The notes: generated by a model from the sequence alone, not told the origin. A DNA stretch of 64,000 bases from an uncultured Subdoligranulum sp. (GCA_945830575.1 CALZZE010000012.1:1-64000); one strand, 5' to 3'; counted from the first letter of the stretch, positions 52,319 to 62,367 are shown. Translations and numbers: made by a program.

Positions 52319-54273
52319 GGGCTCACCCCGCTTTCTGCCACTGCCACCGGCGTGAAAGGAATCTCCTTGTCCTTTCCTTCAAACCGATACAGCGTGGCGG
52401 GCATATCCGGCGTCAGACCCCCCTCAAAATACGGAGAGAATTCATGCTCCAGATAATCGTCCGCCCGGTCGATCAACAGGTATTGGCAGTCCATTTCAGC
52501 GAGGTAGTCCACCAGCGAATGGATGTTGCACACGGCCTGATAGTCATATTTCTCCCAGTTCAGGCTCTCCACCAGATTCATGAAATCCGAATCCCAGCGG
52601 TGGGTCTTGTCCTCGCCGCCCCAGTAGATGCCGCCGTAGCCATTGACCACCTTGGCGGTCAGTTCATATTTATAATAGTACCAGCGGGTCGCATCGTCGC
52701 CCTGACTGATGACCAGCACCCGGTCATCCCAGTCCAGCACCTCGTTGGCGACGGCGGCCCGGCGCTGCACATCGGCACGGGGCGTGTACAGGCTGTCCGC
52801 CCGGGACCAGAACCCGGCCACCGGCACGCCCCGCCACAAAAACACCACTGCAAAGCACACAGCGCCGCCGCCCACCGCCAAACCGGTGAGCCGGACACGG
52901 GTCCCCTGCCCCAGCAGGCAGAGCATGGCCAGCAGCCAGCCCAGATAGTAGGACGAAAGATACCGCTCATAGTCCTTCAAGGCGAGGGCTTCCGGCTCGG
53001 CAAAATTGTAAAAATATAAAATTAGATGGAACACATACAGTGCCGCAAAGCAGAACGCCAAAGCGGCATACACCGCCAGCACGCGGCGGCGCGGCGCGCC
53101 TTGTCCGGCACAGAGCCACGCAGCCGCCGCAACCAGCGTGATGACGGTCACCGTCACGAGGCCGCTGCCCAGCAGGCAGATGCGACGCTCCGTGAAGGCG
53201 CGGGCCATCAGTTCCATGATTTGGGCGAATTTGGGTTCCCGGCCGATGCCAAGCAGCTGTTGAACGCCGCCCACCAGCACCGCACCGTAGCTCATGCCGC
53301 CGCTGCCCACCGCACCGCCGGCGGAGGTGTTGGGGTCTACCGCCGCGCAGTAGCGCCCCCACAGCAAAAACACCGCCAGCACCGGCAGCGCCAGCAGCAC
53401 CGACCGCCCCAGATGCCGCAGCCATTGCCGCGGAGTACCCGCCAGCTCATACACAAACAGGACAAACACCGCGATGAGACCATAAGCAAAGGCGATGTCT
53501 TTGGTCATGGTCAGCAGCGCCAGCGCGGGCGCTGCCGCCAGCGGCCCCGCCCCAAAATACACGCACAGCGCCCCGCCGAACAGCATGGCAAGGGGCAGGT
53601 CCGCCATGGCATTGGCGTACACCGTACTGGCTGTACCCGCCGGAATCGTGCTGAAAAAGTACGGCAGCAGGATGCCGCAGCCAAACAGCAGCACCGCCGC
53701 CGGCCATTTTTTGCGGGACAGTCCCACCGCAGCGGACACACAGGCCAACACCAGACTGTCCAGCGCGGCAAGACACTGCCATTCCGAAAATTCCGGGAAC
53801 AGCCCCAGATAAAAATACGTGATGAGACTGGTGGCCGGATAGGTCTGGTATGCAGCCAAATTCACCGGATTGGCGGCATAAAACAAGCCGGTCTCCTTGA
53901 GCATCTTGGGAGCAAGACCCCAGGCGGTGAATTCGTCCCACTGGGTAAACATGGGCTGGTTCACCGCAAACAGAACCCAAAACAGTGCGGAGCCTGCCAG
54001 AAACAGCACAAGGCCCGGGCTTTGCAGCGCCGCAAGGCAGCGGTTCCACCTGGCCTTCATGGCCAGCAGACAGCCAACCGCCAGCAGCAGTGCCAGACAC
54101 AGCCACAGCGCGCCGGGCAGCACGCCCAGACAGCCGCCAGCCAGCAGCACCACCGCCACGCAGCCCAGCGTGGGCAGCGGCAGCAGCGCGGCCTCCACCC
54201 CGGTTTTGGCGGAAAGTGCAGCGCAAAAGCCCCCCAGCAGGGCAAGAATCAACAATCCCCCAATGGATGACAC
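52309..54273 (-). CDS. polytopic membrane glycosyltransferase-like protein (GT-C type), copy B
   Basis: 654 aa, many hydrophobic helices, first-loop acidic motif in NQPMFTQWDEFTAWGLAPKM and C-terminal soluble domain with DDRVLVISQGDDATRWYYYK. The ISQGD and DE landmarks match copy A, so the two are paralogues produced by tandem duplication together with their small partners. Confidence 0.7.
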   Translation of the reverse strand: MSSIGGLLILALLGGFCAALSAKTGVEAALLPLPTLGCVAVVLLAGGCLGVLPGALWLCLALLLAVGCLLAMKARWNRCLAALQSPGLVLFLAGSALFWVLFAVNQPMFTQWDEFTAWGLAPKMLKETGLFYAANPVNLAAYQTYPATSLITYFYLGLFPEFSEWQCLAALDSLVLACVSAAVGLSRKKWPAAVLLFGCGILLPYFFSTIPAGTASTVYANAMADLPLAMLFGGALCVYFGAGPLAAAPALALLTMTKDIAFAYGLIAVFVLFVYELAGTPRQWLRHLGRSVLLALPVLAVFLLWGRYCAAVDPNTSAGGAVGSGGMSYGAVLVGGVQQLLGIGREPKFAQIMELMARAFTERRICLLGSGLVTVTVITLVAAAAWLCAGQGAPRRRVLAVYAALAFCFAALYVFHLILYFYNFAEPEALALKDYERYLSSYYLGWLLAMLCLLGQGTRVRLTGLAVGGGAVCFAVVFLWRGVPVAGFWSRADSLYTPRADVQRRAAVANEVLDWDDRVLVISQGDDATRWYYYKYELTAKVVNGYGGIYWGGEDKTHRWDSDFMNLVESLNWEKYDYQAVCNIHSLVDYLAEMDCQYLLIDRADDYLEHEFSPYFEGGLTPDMPATLYRFEGKDKEIPFTPVAVAESGVSPWK

Positions 54274-54291
54274 GGCTGCACCTCCTTCCTG

Positions 54292-55935
54292 TTATTGCGG
54301 GATGGTGTAAAACGGTCCCACGAAATAGTGCTGGAACAAAAGGACGGCCCCCACCAGCGCCCCGGCACCGAACACCGGCAGCGCCAGCCGCTGTGCCCCG
54401 GCACGGGGAGTGGCCACGCGGCGCAGCAGTGCCGCCGCGCCCACCGTCAGCAGCAGCCAGACCGGCAGGAAATACCGGGTCTGCAGTCCCACGATGCGCA
54501 CCATGGCCACCGGCGTGTAGGTAATGTACATGGCGGTCATGGCGCCCACCGCGTAGACGGCGGCAAACAATCCAAGCCCCGCTGTGCGGCGGCGGCCAAG
54601 GCCCTGCTGCGGCTCGGCACAGAGCAGCGCCGCAAACCCCAGCAGCAGCGGGCCGGTGAGGCTGAGCATCGGGATGGACAGGTCTTTCCATCCGAACAGT
54701 CCCAGCTGTCCCACAAAAAATTCGTTCTCGTACAGTGTGCCCAGCAGCACCGAAAGATAACGCAGCGGGTTGGCCAAAATAAAGGCCAGCTGCTGCCCGC
54801 CGTTGACGGTCTCGCCGCCCTGACGGGCAATGAATGCATAGTTGTGGCGCATGGCAGTGCCGTACCATTCGGTGAACAGCGTGACCGCCAGCGCGGCAGC
54901 CGTGGTGCCCAGCCACCACCAGCGGCGGCGGCCTTTGGCCTTCCACTGCGCCCGGCACACCAGAAACGGCAGCAATGGCCACAAAAGATTCAGGTAGGGT
55001 TTGGCAATATTGACGAACACCGCAGCCGCCGCATACAGCGCGGCGGTGGAGGTGTCCCACTCCCGCCGGGTCAGCAGCGCCAGCATCAGGTAATAGCAGC
55101 CCAGCAGGGTGGCGTCATAGCTCAGAGACGCCCCCATGAACAGCGACATGGGCAGCAGCATCACGCACAAAAATGCCGGCCGGCAGCGCTGCGCCTGTTT
55201 CAGCGCCAGCCAGCACAGAAGCGTGTAGGCCAGCAGATTGCCCACCCGCCCGGCATACAGGCACACCAGCGCCCCGCCGCCGAACAGCCGCGCCAGCGCC
55301 ATGCCCAGCGCACCGGGCAAAAACGGCAGGACCAGAAAGCTGATGGGTTCCGTCACCGGCTCGCCCTGCACCTCTTTGGCAAAATACCGGGCAAAGCTGT
55401 CCGTCACCGACTGGATGGCCCCCTCATCACCGTACTGTTTGAGGGCGTACCCCGCCGTGTTGTAGGGCTGGTCCGCCCCGGTGATGGGGTCTTTGCCAAG
55501 CCCCGCCGAGGTATGAGCATTCACCCACGCACCGGGGAACGCCTCCATCAGGCAGGTGGCATCCTCCGGGTAGCCCCGGTCGGCGTCAAAATCCAGCCTG
55601 CCCATGGAAATAGCGTAGGTGCGAAGGTAATGGTCGGTCTCATCGGGGGTCTGCAAGGGCGGGTCCGCAAACACGAACAGCAATCCGCACAGGAAAATGC
55701 ACACCGCTGCCCGGACATTCTGCTCCCGTATCCGGCTCAGCAGCCACACGCCCAGCGCAACGAGCAGCGCAAAGCCCACGCATCCCGCCGTGGTGACAAG
55801 GGGCGGCAGGCGGGTGTCCAGATAATAAAACACCCGCCAGTAATAGCTGACCCCCACCCCCGCCGCCAGCGCCGCGATCAGCGTGAGGAGCGGTTTCGGT
55901 ATTTTTTGCAACAAATGTTTCGGCATACTACTCAC
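54292..55935 (-). CDS. DUF2142 family membrane protein
   Basis: 547 aa with about 12 helices; the family signature is in ADPPLQTPDETDHYLRTYAI (PDE in the first external loop), similar to GT-C enzymes. Members sit in surface polysaccharide clusters. Overlaps the epimerase gene by 4 nt and is followed 18 bp on by the copy-B transferase gene. Confidence 0.8.
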   Translation of the reverse strand: MSSMPKHLLQKIPKPLLTLIAALAAGVGVSYYWRVFYYLDTRLPPLVTTAGCVGFALLVALGVWLLSRIREQNVRAAVCIFLCGLLFVFADPPLQTPDETDHYLRTYAISMGRLDFDADRGYPEDATCLMEAFPGAWVNAHTSAGLGKDPITGADQPYNTAGYALKQYGDEGAIQSVTDSFARYFAKEVQGEPVTEPISFLVLPFLPGALGMALARLFGGGALVCLYAGRVGNLLAYTLLCWLALKQAQRCRPAFLCVMLLPMSLFMGASLSYDATLLGCYYLMLALLTRREWDTSTAALYAAAAVFVNIAKPYLNLLWPLLPFLVCRAQWKAKGRRRWWWLGTTAAALAVTLFTEWYGTAMRHNYAFIARQGGETVNGGQQLAFILANPLRYLSVLLGTLYENEFFVGQLGLFGWKDLSIPMLSLTGPLLLGFAALLCAEPQQGLGRRRTAGLGLFAAVYAVGAMTAMYITYTPVAMVRIVGLQTRYFLPVWLLLTVGAAALLRRVATPRAGAQRLALPVFGAGALVGAVLLFQHYFVGPFYTIPQ

Positions 55936-56915
55936 AGGATGTACTGGCCCACCTTATACTGGTCCAGATTGCCCCGCAAAAATTCGATGGTCTCGGCCAA
56001 GCCCTGCGCAAAGGTGTACTGAGGCGCCCAACCGGTGAGGCTGCGCAGCTTGGTGGCATCGCCCAGCAGTCGGTTGACCTCACTCTTTTCGGGGCGCAGA
56101 CGCTCCGCCTCGCAGACGATTTTCGCCTGCGGGTTGATCTGGGCGATCAGTTCGTTGGCCAGATCACCGATGGAATGTTCCACGCCGGTGGCTATGTTCA
56201 GCTCCTGCCCGATGGCGGCATCGCAGTCCGCGATGGCCATAAAGCCGCGGGCGGTGTCCTTGACATAGTTGAAGTCCCGGGTAGGGGTCAGGCTGCCCAG
56301 CTTGATCTCGGTCTGCCCCGCCAGCAGCTGGGTGATGATGGTGGGAATGATGGCCCGGCCGCTCTGGCGGGGGCCGTAGGTATTGAAGGGCCGCACGATG
56401 GACACTGGCAGATCAAAGCTGCGATAAAAGCTCTCCGCCAGACGGTCCGCGCCGATTTTGGTGGCGGAATAGGGGCTTTGGCCCTGATAGGGATGCTTTT
56501 CATCGATGGGCACGTACTGCGCCGTGCCGTACACCTCGCTGGTGGAAGTGACCATCACACGCTGGGTGCCCAGTTCCCGCGCTGCATTGAGCACGTTGAG
56601 GGTGCCCTTGATGTTGGTGTCCACATAGCTGTCCGGGCTGTGGTAGGAGAACGGAATGGCAATGAGCGCCGCCAGATGGAACACCCGTTCCTGCCCGCGC
56701 ATGGCGGTGCGCACGCCGTTGGGGTCGCGCACATCGCCCATGAAAATGTCCATCTCGTTTCTGATTTCGGGAGGCAGGGTGTCGATCCAGCCAAGACTCC
56801 CGAAGGAATTGTACAGGCAGAAAGCGCGGACCTTTTCGCCGCTTTTCACAAGCTCCTCCGCCAGATGACTGCCGATAAACCCATCGGCGCCGGTAACAAG
56901 AACGGTGTGTGACAT
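55932..56915 (-). CDS. NAD-dependent nucleotide-sugar epimerase/dehydratase (extended SDR)
   Basis: 327 aa. TGADGFIGSHL cofactor loop at the N-terminus, catalytic SxS/YxxxK in TSTSEVYG...YSATKIGAD, and RPFNTYGPRQSGRAIIPTII. Makes a nucleotide sugar for the downstream membrane transferases. Start ATG 56915 with GGAGCAGC; first gene of the six-gene operon. Confidence 0.92.
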   Translation of the reverse strand: MSHTVLVTGADGFIGSHLAEELVKSGEKVRAFCLYNSFGSLGWIDTLPPEIRNEMDIFMGDVRDPNGVRTAMRGQERVFHLAALIAIPFSYHSPDSYVDTNIKGTLNVLNAARELGTQRVMVTSTSEVYGTAQYVPIDEKHPYQGQSPYSATKIGADRLAESFYRSFDLPVSIVRPFNTYGPRQSGRAIIPTIITQLLAGQTEIKLGSLTPTRDFNYVKDTARGFMAIADCDAAIGQELNIATGVEHSIGDLANELIAQINPQAKIVCEAERLRPEKSEVNRLLGDATKLRSLTGWAPQYTFAQGLAETIEFLRGNLDQYKVGQYIL

Positions 56916-56955
56916 ACGCTGCTCCTTTATCGAAAAAAACGATTTATTACAAAAC

Positions 56956-56984
56956 AGTATAACCGATTTTTGTGTAAATTTCAA
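56956..56984 (-). promoter_or_regulatory. promoter of the surface-glycan operon
   Basis: Minus strand TTGAAA (56984-56979), 17-bp spacer, TATACT (56961-56956), 41 bp before the epimerase start. Confidence 0.75.
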
Positions 56985-57094
56985 CTGTTTCCCGCGCTCA
57001 CGAAGAAAAAGCCGCATTTTTTGCCGCCGAAACTGTAACGCAGACCGATGGTTTCCGTTCTTATGGGTGAAAGGACAAAAAAGGAGGATTCCCC

Positions 57095-58015
57095 ATGAAA
57101 AAACGGTTTTATTCTTTCGTGACTGCGGCTGCGCTCACTGCGGCCATGCTCACCGGCTGCGGGTCGGCGGTCAAGGGCGGCGGCGCCGCCAGCAGCACCG
57201 CCAGCTATGACATGGCCGCCGAGAGCGCGGCGGAATATGCTGCCGGAGCCGTTGTGGCCGAGGAAAACGGCGCTATCCAGAGCAGTCTGACACCCCAGAC
57301 CGGCACCGAGCGGAAAATTGTGTACACAGCCTCGATGCGCATGGAATCCACCCGGTTTGACGATGCCCGCGCCGCGCTACTGGCGGCGGTGGAGGACTGC
57401 GGCGGGTATCTGGAATCCACTGACCAGAGCGGTTCCGCCAAGGAGGGCAGCCGGTGGGTATACTACACGGTACGGGTGCCTGCCGAGAAGTACACCGCGT
57501 TTCTGGAACAGGCCGGGCAGGCGGGCAGTGTGCTGAATCTGAACGAAAGCGCGCAGGATATCACCATGGAATATGTGGATGTGCAGGCGCGGCTGGAATC
57601 ACTGCAAAACAAAAAGACCCGGCTGGATGCGCTGGCTGACAAGGCCGAGACCACCGCCGACCTTCTGGAAATTGAGAATCAGCTCACCGAGGTGCAGTAC
57701 CAGCTGGAAAGCTACACTCGCCAGATGAAGGTCATGGACAATCAGGTGGATTACTGCACGGTGGACATTTCGCTGCGGGAGGTTGCCACGCTGACCCCCA
57801 CCGGCGTTTCCTTCGGTGAGAGGATCGCGGATGCGTTCACCGGCGGATGGACGGCCTTTGCAGCGTTTGTGCAGGATGCCGTGGTGGCCATCGTTTACAG
57901 CCTTCCCCTACTGCTCATGCTTGGAATCCTGGCGGCTGTACTCGTGCCGGTACTCCGCAGACGGCGGCAAAGCAAGCGCCGGAAGGCAGACAAGGAACCG
58001 CCCAAGGAACAGTAA
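57095..58015 (+). CDS. DUF4349 lipoprotein
   Basis: 306 aa. Signal with lipobox LTGC, a DUF4349 domain (VYTASMRMESTRFDDARAAL, then GYLESTDQSG), a coiled-coil segment (about 170-215, ARLESLQNKKTRLDALADKA) and a C-terminal helix (IVYSLPLLLMLGILAAVLVP) with a basic tail. Surface-anchored protein of unknown role. AAGGAGG before the ATG. Confidence 0.88.
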   Translation: MKKRFYSFVTAAALTAAMLTGCGSAVKGGGAASSTASYDMAAESAAEYAAGAVVAEENGAIQSSLTPQTGTERKIVYTASMRMESTRFDDARAALLAAVEDCGGYLESTDQSGSAKEGSRWVYYTVRVPAEKYTAFLEQAGQAGSVLNLNESAQDITMEYVDVQARLESLQNKKTRLDALADKAETTADLLEIENQLTEVQYQLESYTRQMKVMDNQVDYCTVDISLREVATLTPTGVSFGERIADAFTGGWTAFAAFVQDAVVAIVYSLPLLLMLGILAAVLVPVLRRRRQSKRRKADKEPPKEQ

Positions 58016-58031
58016 CTCACATAGACAAGTC

Positions 58032-58065
58032 AAAAGACGGCTTCGATTGCTCGAAGCCGTCTTTT
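58032..58065 (+). terminator. rho-independent terminator
   Basis: Perfect stem AAAAGACGGCTTCGA / TCGAAGCCGTCTTTT (58032-58046 / 58051-58065) with TTGC loop; symmetrical enough to serve the convergent HAD gene as well. Confidence 0.9.
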
Positions 58066-58099
58066 TTCAGTGGAAATGGAAACTCATAAGGGATAGAAT

Positions 58100-58756
58100 T
58101 CAGTCATTCAGCCAGTTGTAGTCAAACTCGTGGAAGCTGCGGATGTAATGCGCGGCGCCGACCTGAAGAAGGTCGTCCCCGCATTCCTGCTCACCGATCG
58201 CCACGATACGGCCCGCGCCGTTGCGGCTGGCAAGAGAGATGGCAAATTTGCTGTCCTCCACCACAAGGGTCTGTGAGAAGGGAACCTGCAACCGCCTTGC
58301 GGCCTCAAGATGCATTTCGCCTTTGTTGGCATACGTGCCATTGTCAAACACCACATCCTCCTTGCGGAACCACCGTCCAAGATGGAAGGTGTCAAAGTAG
58401 AAGTCGATGTTGGACTGAATGGAGGCGCTTGCCAGCGCAAAGGGAATGCCCTTTTGGCGCAGCGTTTGCATGAACTGCTCCGCACCCGCTACAAGATGCA
58501 CACTGTCTGAATTTCTCCTGCACACCTGACGATACAATTCCTCTTTGCGTTCTGAATACTGACGACATTCCTCGTCAGTCAGCCAGGGGGCGAAGTTTTT
58601 CAAAATCGCCTCGTTGCAGGGACCGCAGATCAGGCTTTGGTCCAGAGGGTTCGTATCTTCCGGATGTAGTTCATGATAGATCTCTGACCACGCAATCACA
58701 TGAAAGCGGGTATCAAAGAACATCGTCCCGTTAAAATCAAGAAGTACTGCTTGCAT
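58100..58756 (-). CDS. HAD-superfamily phosphatase (beta-phosphoglucomutase-like)
   Basis: 218 aa. Motif I LLDFNGTMFFD (Asn in place of the usual second Asp neighbour pattern DxDGT), motif II ASASIQSN, Lys in FRKEDVV and motif IV VVEDSKFAI. Ten bp after the PTS IID gene and in the same operon, so it likely dephosphorylates or isomerises the imported sugar phosphate. Confidence 0.85.
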   Translation of the reverse strand: MQAVLLDFNGTMFFDTRFHVIAWSEIYHELHPEDTNPLDQSLICGPCNEAILKNFAPWLTDEECRQYSERKEELYRQVCRRNSDSVHLVAGAEQFMQTLRQKGIPFALASASIQSNIDFYFDTFHLGRWFRKEDVVFDNGTYANKGEMHLEAARRLQVPFSQTLVVEDSKFAISLASRNGAGRIVAIGEQECGDDLLQVGAAHYIRSFHEFDYNWLND

Positions 58757-58766
58757 AAGGGATCAA

Positions 58767-59591
58767 TTAGAAGATGCCAACCAGCGCGCCCAGCAGGCCG
58801 ATGACCAGCAGCAGAGCGATGCACTGCACGGGTTTCCAGTTCTTCTTCTTCATGAGGAAGAACAGGCCGAGGGTCAGGCACAGGGGGATCAGCTTGGGCA
58901 GGATGCCATCCAGGATGCTCTGGATCACGATGGGGCTGTCGCCGTTCTCGAGAGTCAGGGCGATGGTGGTTCCGCCGTAGTTGGAGGTCAGAGCGCCGAC
59001 GACGAAGACACCCAGCATGGAAGCCGCACGGGTGAATTCTTTGGCGTTGGCAGTCAGGATGTCGATTGCCTTGGTGCCCAGGTTGTAAGACCAGTACATC
59101 AGGAAGAAACGAACACCGAACTGAACGATGTTGAAGATCAACAGGAACAGAATGGGGCCTGCCAACGAGCCGTTGATGGCCATGTTGGAGGTAATACCGG
59201 CGGTGATGGGAACGAGGGTGAACCAGAAGATGGCGTCACCGATGCCGCCCAGGGGGCCCATGGCAGCAACGCGGACAGCGCGGATGGTGCCGATGTCAGC
59301 CTTCTGCTGCTCCAGAGAGAGCACGATGCCCATAACGAAGGTGACCAGGAAGGGGTGGGTGTTGAAGAACTCCAGGTTGTGCTCCATGGAGAGCTTCAGG
59401 TCCTCCTGATCGTCGGCATGGATCTTCTCCAGGCCGGGCAGGATGGCATACAGCCAGCCGGCAGCCTGCATACGCTCGTAGTTGAAGGAGGCCTGCAGGT
59501 TCAGGGAACGGAAGACCATCTTGTTCAGCGTCGCTTTGTCAAGCGGCTGAGCAGGGGTCAGATTGTTGTAATGAGTTGCATTAGATGCCAT
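58767..59591 (-). CDS. PTS mannose/fructose/sorbose family subunit IID
   Basis: 274 aa. N-terminal NKMVFRSLNLQASFNYERMQ is the EIID signature; conserved GPLGGIGDAIFWFTLVP follows, with helices at the C-terminus. Start at ATG 59591 with GGAGGTGACGAAG; overlaps the IIC gene by 11 nt. Confidence 0.92.
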   Translation of the reverse strand: MASNATHYNNLTPAQPLDKATLNKMVFRSLNLQASFNYERMQAAGWLYAILPGLEKIHADDQEDLKLSMEHNLEFFNTHPFLVTFVMGIVLSLEQQKADIGTIRAVRVAAMGPLGGIGDAIFWFTLVPITAGITSNMAINGSLAGPILFLLIFNIVQFGVRFFLMYWSYNLGTKAIDILTANAKEFTRAASMLGVFVVGALTSNYGGTTIALTLENGDSPIVIQSILDGILPKLIPLCLTLGLFFLMKKKNWKPVQCIALLLVIGLLGALVGIF

Positions 59592-60396
59592 CTTCGTCAC
59601 CTCCATTACCGCCAATACCGGAACCGGCGGCATTCTTGATTGCTACGTTGACCTGGAAGTCATTGTACGCAATGGCGAAGCCAACAAACGCGACCAGCAG
59701 CAGAGCAGAGCCAGACAGCGCGGGAATGTAGCCAATGATGGTCGCCAGAACGAAACCGGCGAAGTAGATGCCCCAGTACTCCTTGGCCAGCATGATGCGG
59801 AGCAGAACGGCGAAGCCGACGAAACGCATCATACCACCCGCGGTGGACAGGCCGGTCATGACCCACTGGAACTGCTCAGCCAGAGCGCTGAGGGTCTGGC
59901 CCATGGCGGAACCGCCGATCATGCCCAGCGTGCAGACGAAGGCAAACAGCAGGCCCAGAATCGCCATGGCCAGATAGTTCAGACGGACGATGCCCTTGGT
60001 ATCGCCCTTCTCAGCCATCTTGTCGGCCATAGACATCATGGGGGCCATGGCGGTGAACAGCAGGGTGATCATGTACTGACCGATCAGAGCGAAGGGAACC
60101 GCCAGACCAACGGCAGCGGTCGGCTCCAGACCGGAAGCGATAGCGAAAACGGTGGCCATAACGCCGCCGATAACCGCGTTTGGCGGCTGAGCGCCGCCAA
60201 CGGGCATGTTGCCGATGGTCATCAGCTGGTAAGTACCGCCGACGATCAGGCCAGTGGGAAGGTCGCCCAGAATCGCACCGATGACGGCACCGGAAACGAT
60301 AGGCTGGTACAGGGATTCCAGTAAATCAAACTGATCGATGGCGATGATGAACACCCACACAAAGACCAGGATGATCTGAATAGCACTAAAGCCCAT
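59581..60396 (-). CDS. PTS mannose/fructose/sorbose family subunit IIC
   Basis: 271 aa polytopic protein; signature GAVIGAILGDLPTGLIVGGT and PNAVIGGVMAT. Start ATG 60396 with AAAGGAG; an ATG seven codons earlier overlaps that ribosome site. Confidence 0.92.
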   Translation of the reverse strand: MGFSAIQIILVFVWVFIIAIDQFDLLESLYQPIVSGAVIGAILGDLPTGLIVGGTYQLMTIGNMPVGGAQPPNAVIGGVMATVFAIASGLEPTAAVGLAVPFALIGQYMITLLFTAMAPMMSMADKMAEKGDTKGIVRLNYLAMAILGLLFAFVCTLGMIGGSAMGQTLSALAEQFQWVMTGLSTAGGMMRFVGFAVLLRIMLAKEYWGIYFAGFVLATIIGYIPALSGSALLLVAFVGFAIAYNDFQVNVAIKNAAGSGIGGNGGDEDGI

Positions 60397-60450
60397 AAGA
60401 AAATACTCCTTTTCCAAGTATTTTGGGAAAGCGCCCGATCTTGTCTGAAC

Positions 60451-60927
60451 TTATTTGAACAGCTTGTCGGTGCTTTCAGCGTGTTCGGTGGGAACACGAC
60501 GGATCTCCAACTCCACACCAAGTTCCTGCAGCCGCTTGAATGCAGCAACGTCAGCATCATCAACCGCAACGGAGCCGGCAACCTGACGCTTGCCGTCAGC
60601 CATGTGCATGTTGCCGATGTTGACTTTCTTGATGGGCACGCCGCCCTCCACCAGACGGACAACGTCCTGCGGATTCTCACAAACGATGAAAATCAGCTGC
60701 TTGGCGCTGGCCTTGTGGATGGTGTCGATCGTCTTCTGGATGGTCCAGTAGCGCATGGCCGCGTAGGAAGGCGCAGCCATGTCCATGAGGCCCTGACGCA
60801 GCTTGTTGCCCGCAACCTCGTCGTTCGCAACGAGGATGAGGTTCGCGCCGATGGCGCCGCACCACTGGGTCGCAACCTGACCATGAACAAGACGGTTGTC
60901 GATTCGTGTCAAAACAATGTTCGGCAT
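60451..60927 (-). CDS. PTS mannose/fructose/sorbose family subunit IIB
   Basis: 158 aa. Phosphorylated His in RIDNRLVHGQVATQW (about 15) and NIGNMHMADGKR are family marks; close to the N-acetylgalactosamine/sorbose IIB group. Start at ATG 60927 with AAGGAGG. No IIA gene in the visible cluster, so the phosphoryl donor is encoded elsewhere. Confidence 0.92.
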   Translation of the reverse strand: MPNIVLTRIDNRLVHGQVATQWCGAIGANLILVANDEVAGNKLRQGLMDMAAPSYAAMRYWTIQKTIDTIHKASAKQLIFIVCENPQDVVRLVEGGVPIKKVNIGNMHMADGKRQVAGSVAVDDADVAAFKRLQELGVELEIRRVPTEHAESTDKLFK

Positions 60928-61155
60928 TTTGAGATTCCTCCTTGAAATAATTTTTCTGAGTTTCCAATTCAGAGCAACTATATTATACGGCAAACGCGGA
61001 AAAAAGTCTTTGTAATTTTTAACAAATTGTTTCTAAAAAACGGTAAATCCGGGTTTTCTTCGGCAGTATTTCCTGTAATCGAATCACAAAGCACAAAAAA
61101 CTCTGGTCATTCTCAACAAAACGTGCTATAATATCTTATAAAGGAGGAATTTTTC
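60928..61155. promoter_or_regulatory. divergent promoter region between PTS and AraC genes
   Basis: 228 bp, AT-rich. Plus strand: TGGTCA (61104-61109), 17 bp, TATAAT (61127-61132), ahead of the AraC gene. Minus strand: TATAAT on the complement at about 60981-60986 for the PTS operon, without a good -35, so activation by the AraC protein is plausible. TTGT/ACAA-rich repeats near 61010-61030 are candidate binding sites. Confidence 0.5.
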
Positions 61156-62355
61156 ATGCAGAACGAAACTTCTGGAGAAGATTTTCTTATTTATGGCTCT
61201 GTATATAAAGAGCCCATCGGTCTGGACAACCCTGCCCTCATTCATCTGAAGACCGAGGCCATCACAAAGCGCTACATTTCCCAGTTCCACCAGTTCAACT
61301 GCGATGTGTACCTGCAGGTGGAAAGCGGCGTTGGTGTGCTGCTGGTCTCCACGACCTCCAACACGGATGACGTGCAGGAGTTTGCCATGAACCGGTACAT
61401 CCATCTCAAACCCAATGTGAATTTTGCCGTTGTATCCACCACGCAGAAGCTGTCCTATGAGCTGATCGCGGACCAAAGCTACATCCTGACCGCCATCGAC
61501 ATGTCCCGTCCCTATGAGTTTTCGACGGTGATCCCCCGCATCGAGATCTGGAAGATCATGGGGCATTACTACCGCATCCGCACGCCCAACTATACCTTTA
61601 AGGGAGAGAGCCACGATTTCTTTGAACTGACCTACGTGGACTCCGGCGAGCTTTGCACCGAGGTGGACGGAACGCTGTACACACTGAAGGACAAAGACCT
61701 CATCATTTACGGTCCCGGCCAGTTCCACACGCAGTACACCGATGACACCCATTACGCCTCCTACATCACCATCCTGTTCGATATGCACAACGTCATCCCC
61801 ATGGAGCAGTCCGTCTGGTATGAGGGGCTCATCAACCGGGTATTCCACTACGATCAGAAGATCAACACCCTCATCAAGGCGTTTGTGCGGGAGAGCACCA
61901 CCGGCATCCCCTACATGAACAGCCTGATGCTGAGCCTGCTGACCGAGATCATCATCCGGCTGCTGCAGGGCATCTACGCCACCCCCACCATCCAGACCAC
62001 CAACGTGGCGCACCAGAGCGCCATGGACGAGCTGTTTGACCGCATCATCGATTACATCGACCAGAACATCTGCGAGCCGCTGACCATTCCCCAGATCTGC
62101 GACCACTTTTCCCTCTCCCGCTCGGCGCTCCAGCTCATGTTCAAAAAGCATGTGGACCAGTCCCCCAAAAAGTACATCAACGACCGCAAGCTGGAATACA
62201 GCTGCCAGCTTTTGCTGGACGGACACAGCACCATCAGCGAGATCTCGCTGCAGCTGGGGTACAATTCCATCCACTATTTTTCCAAGGCCTTCAATATGAA
62301 ATACCACATGTCCCCCAGCAAATTCATCAAGGAACACGCCAAATTGAATGACTAA
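61156..62355 (+). CDS. AraC-family transcriptional regulator with cupin domain
   Basis: 399 aa. Central cupin-like ligand domain (FFELTYVDSGELCTEVDGTL, about 155-235) and a C-terminal double HTH (LTIPQICDHFSLSRSALQLM, then ISEISLQLGYNSIHYFSKAF). Divergent from the PTS genes and first of a gene set with an oxidoreductase and aldolase. Likely activates both transcription units on sensing the imported sugar. AAAGGAGG before the ATG. Confidence 0.9.
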   Translation: MQNETSGEDFLIYGSVYKEPIGLDNPALIHLKTEAITKRYISQFHQFNCDVYLQVESGVGVLLVSTTSNTDDVQEFAMNRYIHLKPNVNFAVVSTTQKLSYELIADQSYILTAIDMSRPYEFSTVIPRIEIWKIMGHYYRIRTPNYTFKGESHDFFELTYVDSGELCTEVDGTLYTLKDKDLIIYGPGQFHTQYTDDTHYASYITILFDMHNVIPMEQSVWYEGLINRVFHYDQKINTLIKAFVRESTTGIPYMNSLMLSLLTEIIIRLLQGIYATPTIQTTNVAHQSAMDELFDRIIDYIDQNICEPLTIPQICDHFSLSRSALQLMFKKHVDQSPKKYINDRKLEYSCQLLLDGHSTISEISLQLGYNSIHYFSKAFNMKYHMSPSKFIKEHAKLND

Positions 62356-62367
62356 AAGGAGGCGCCC

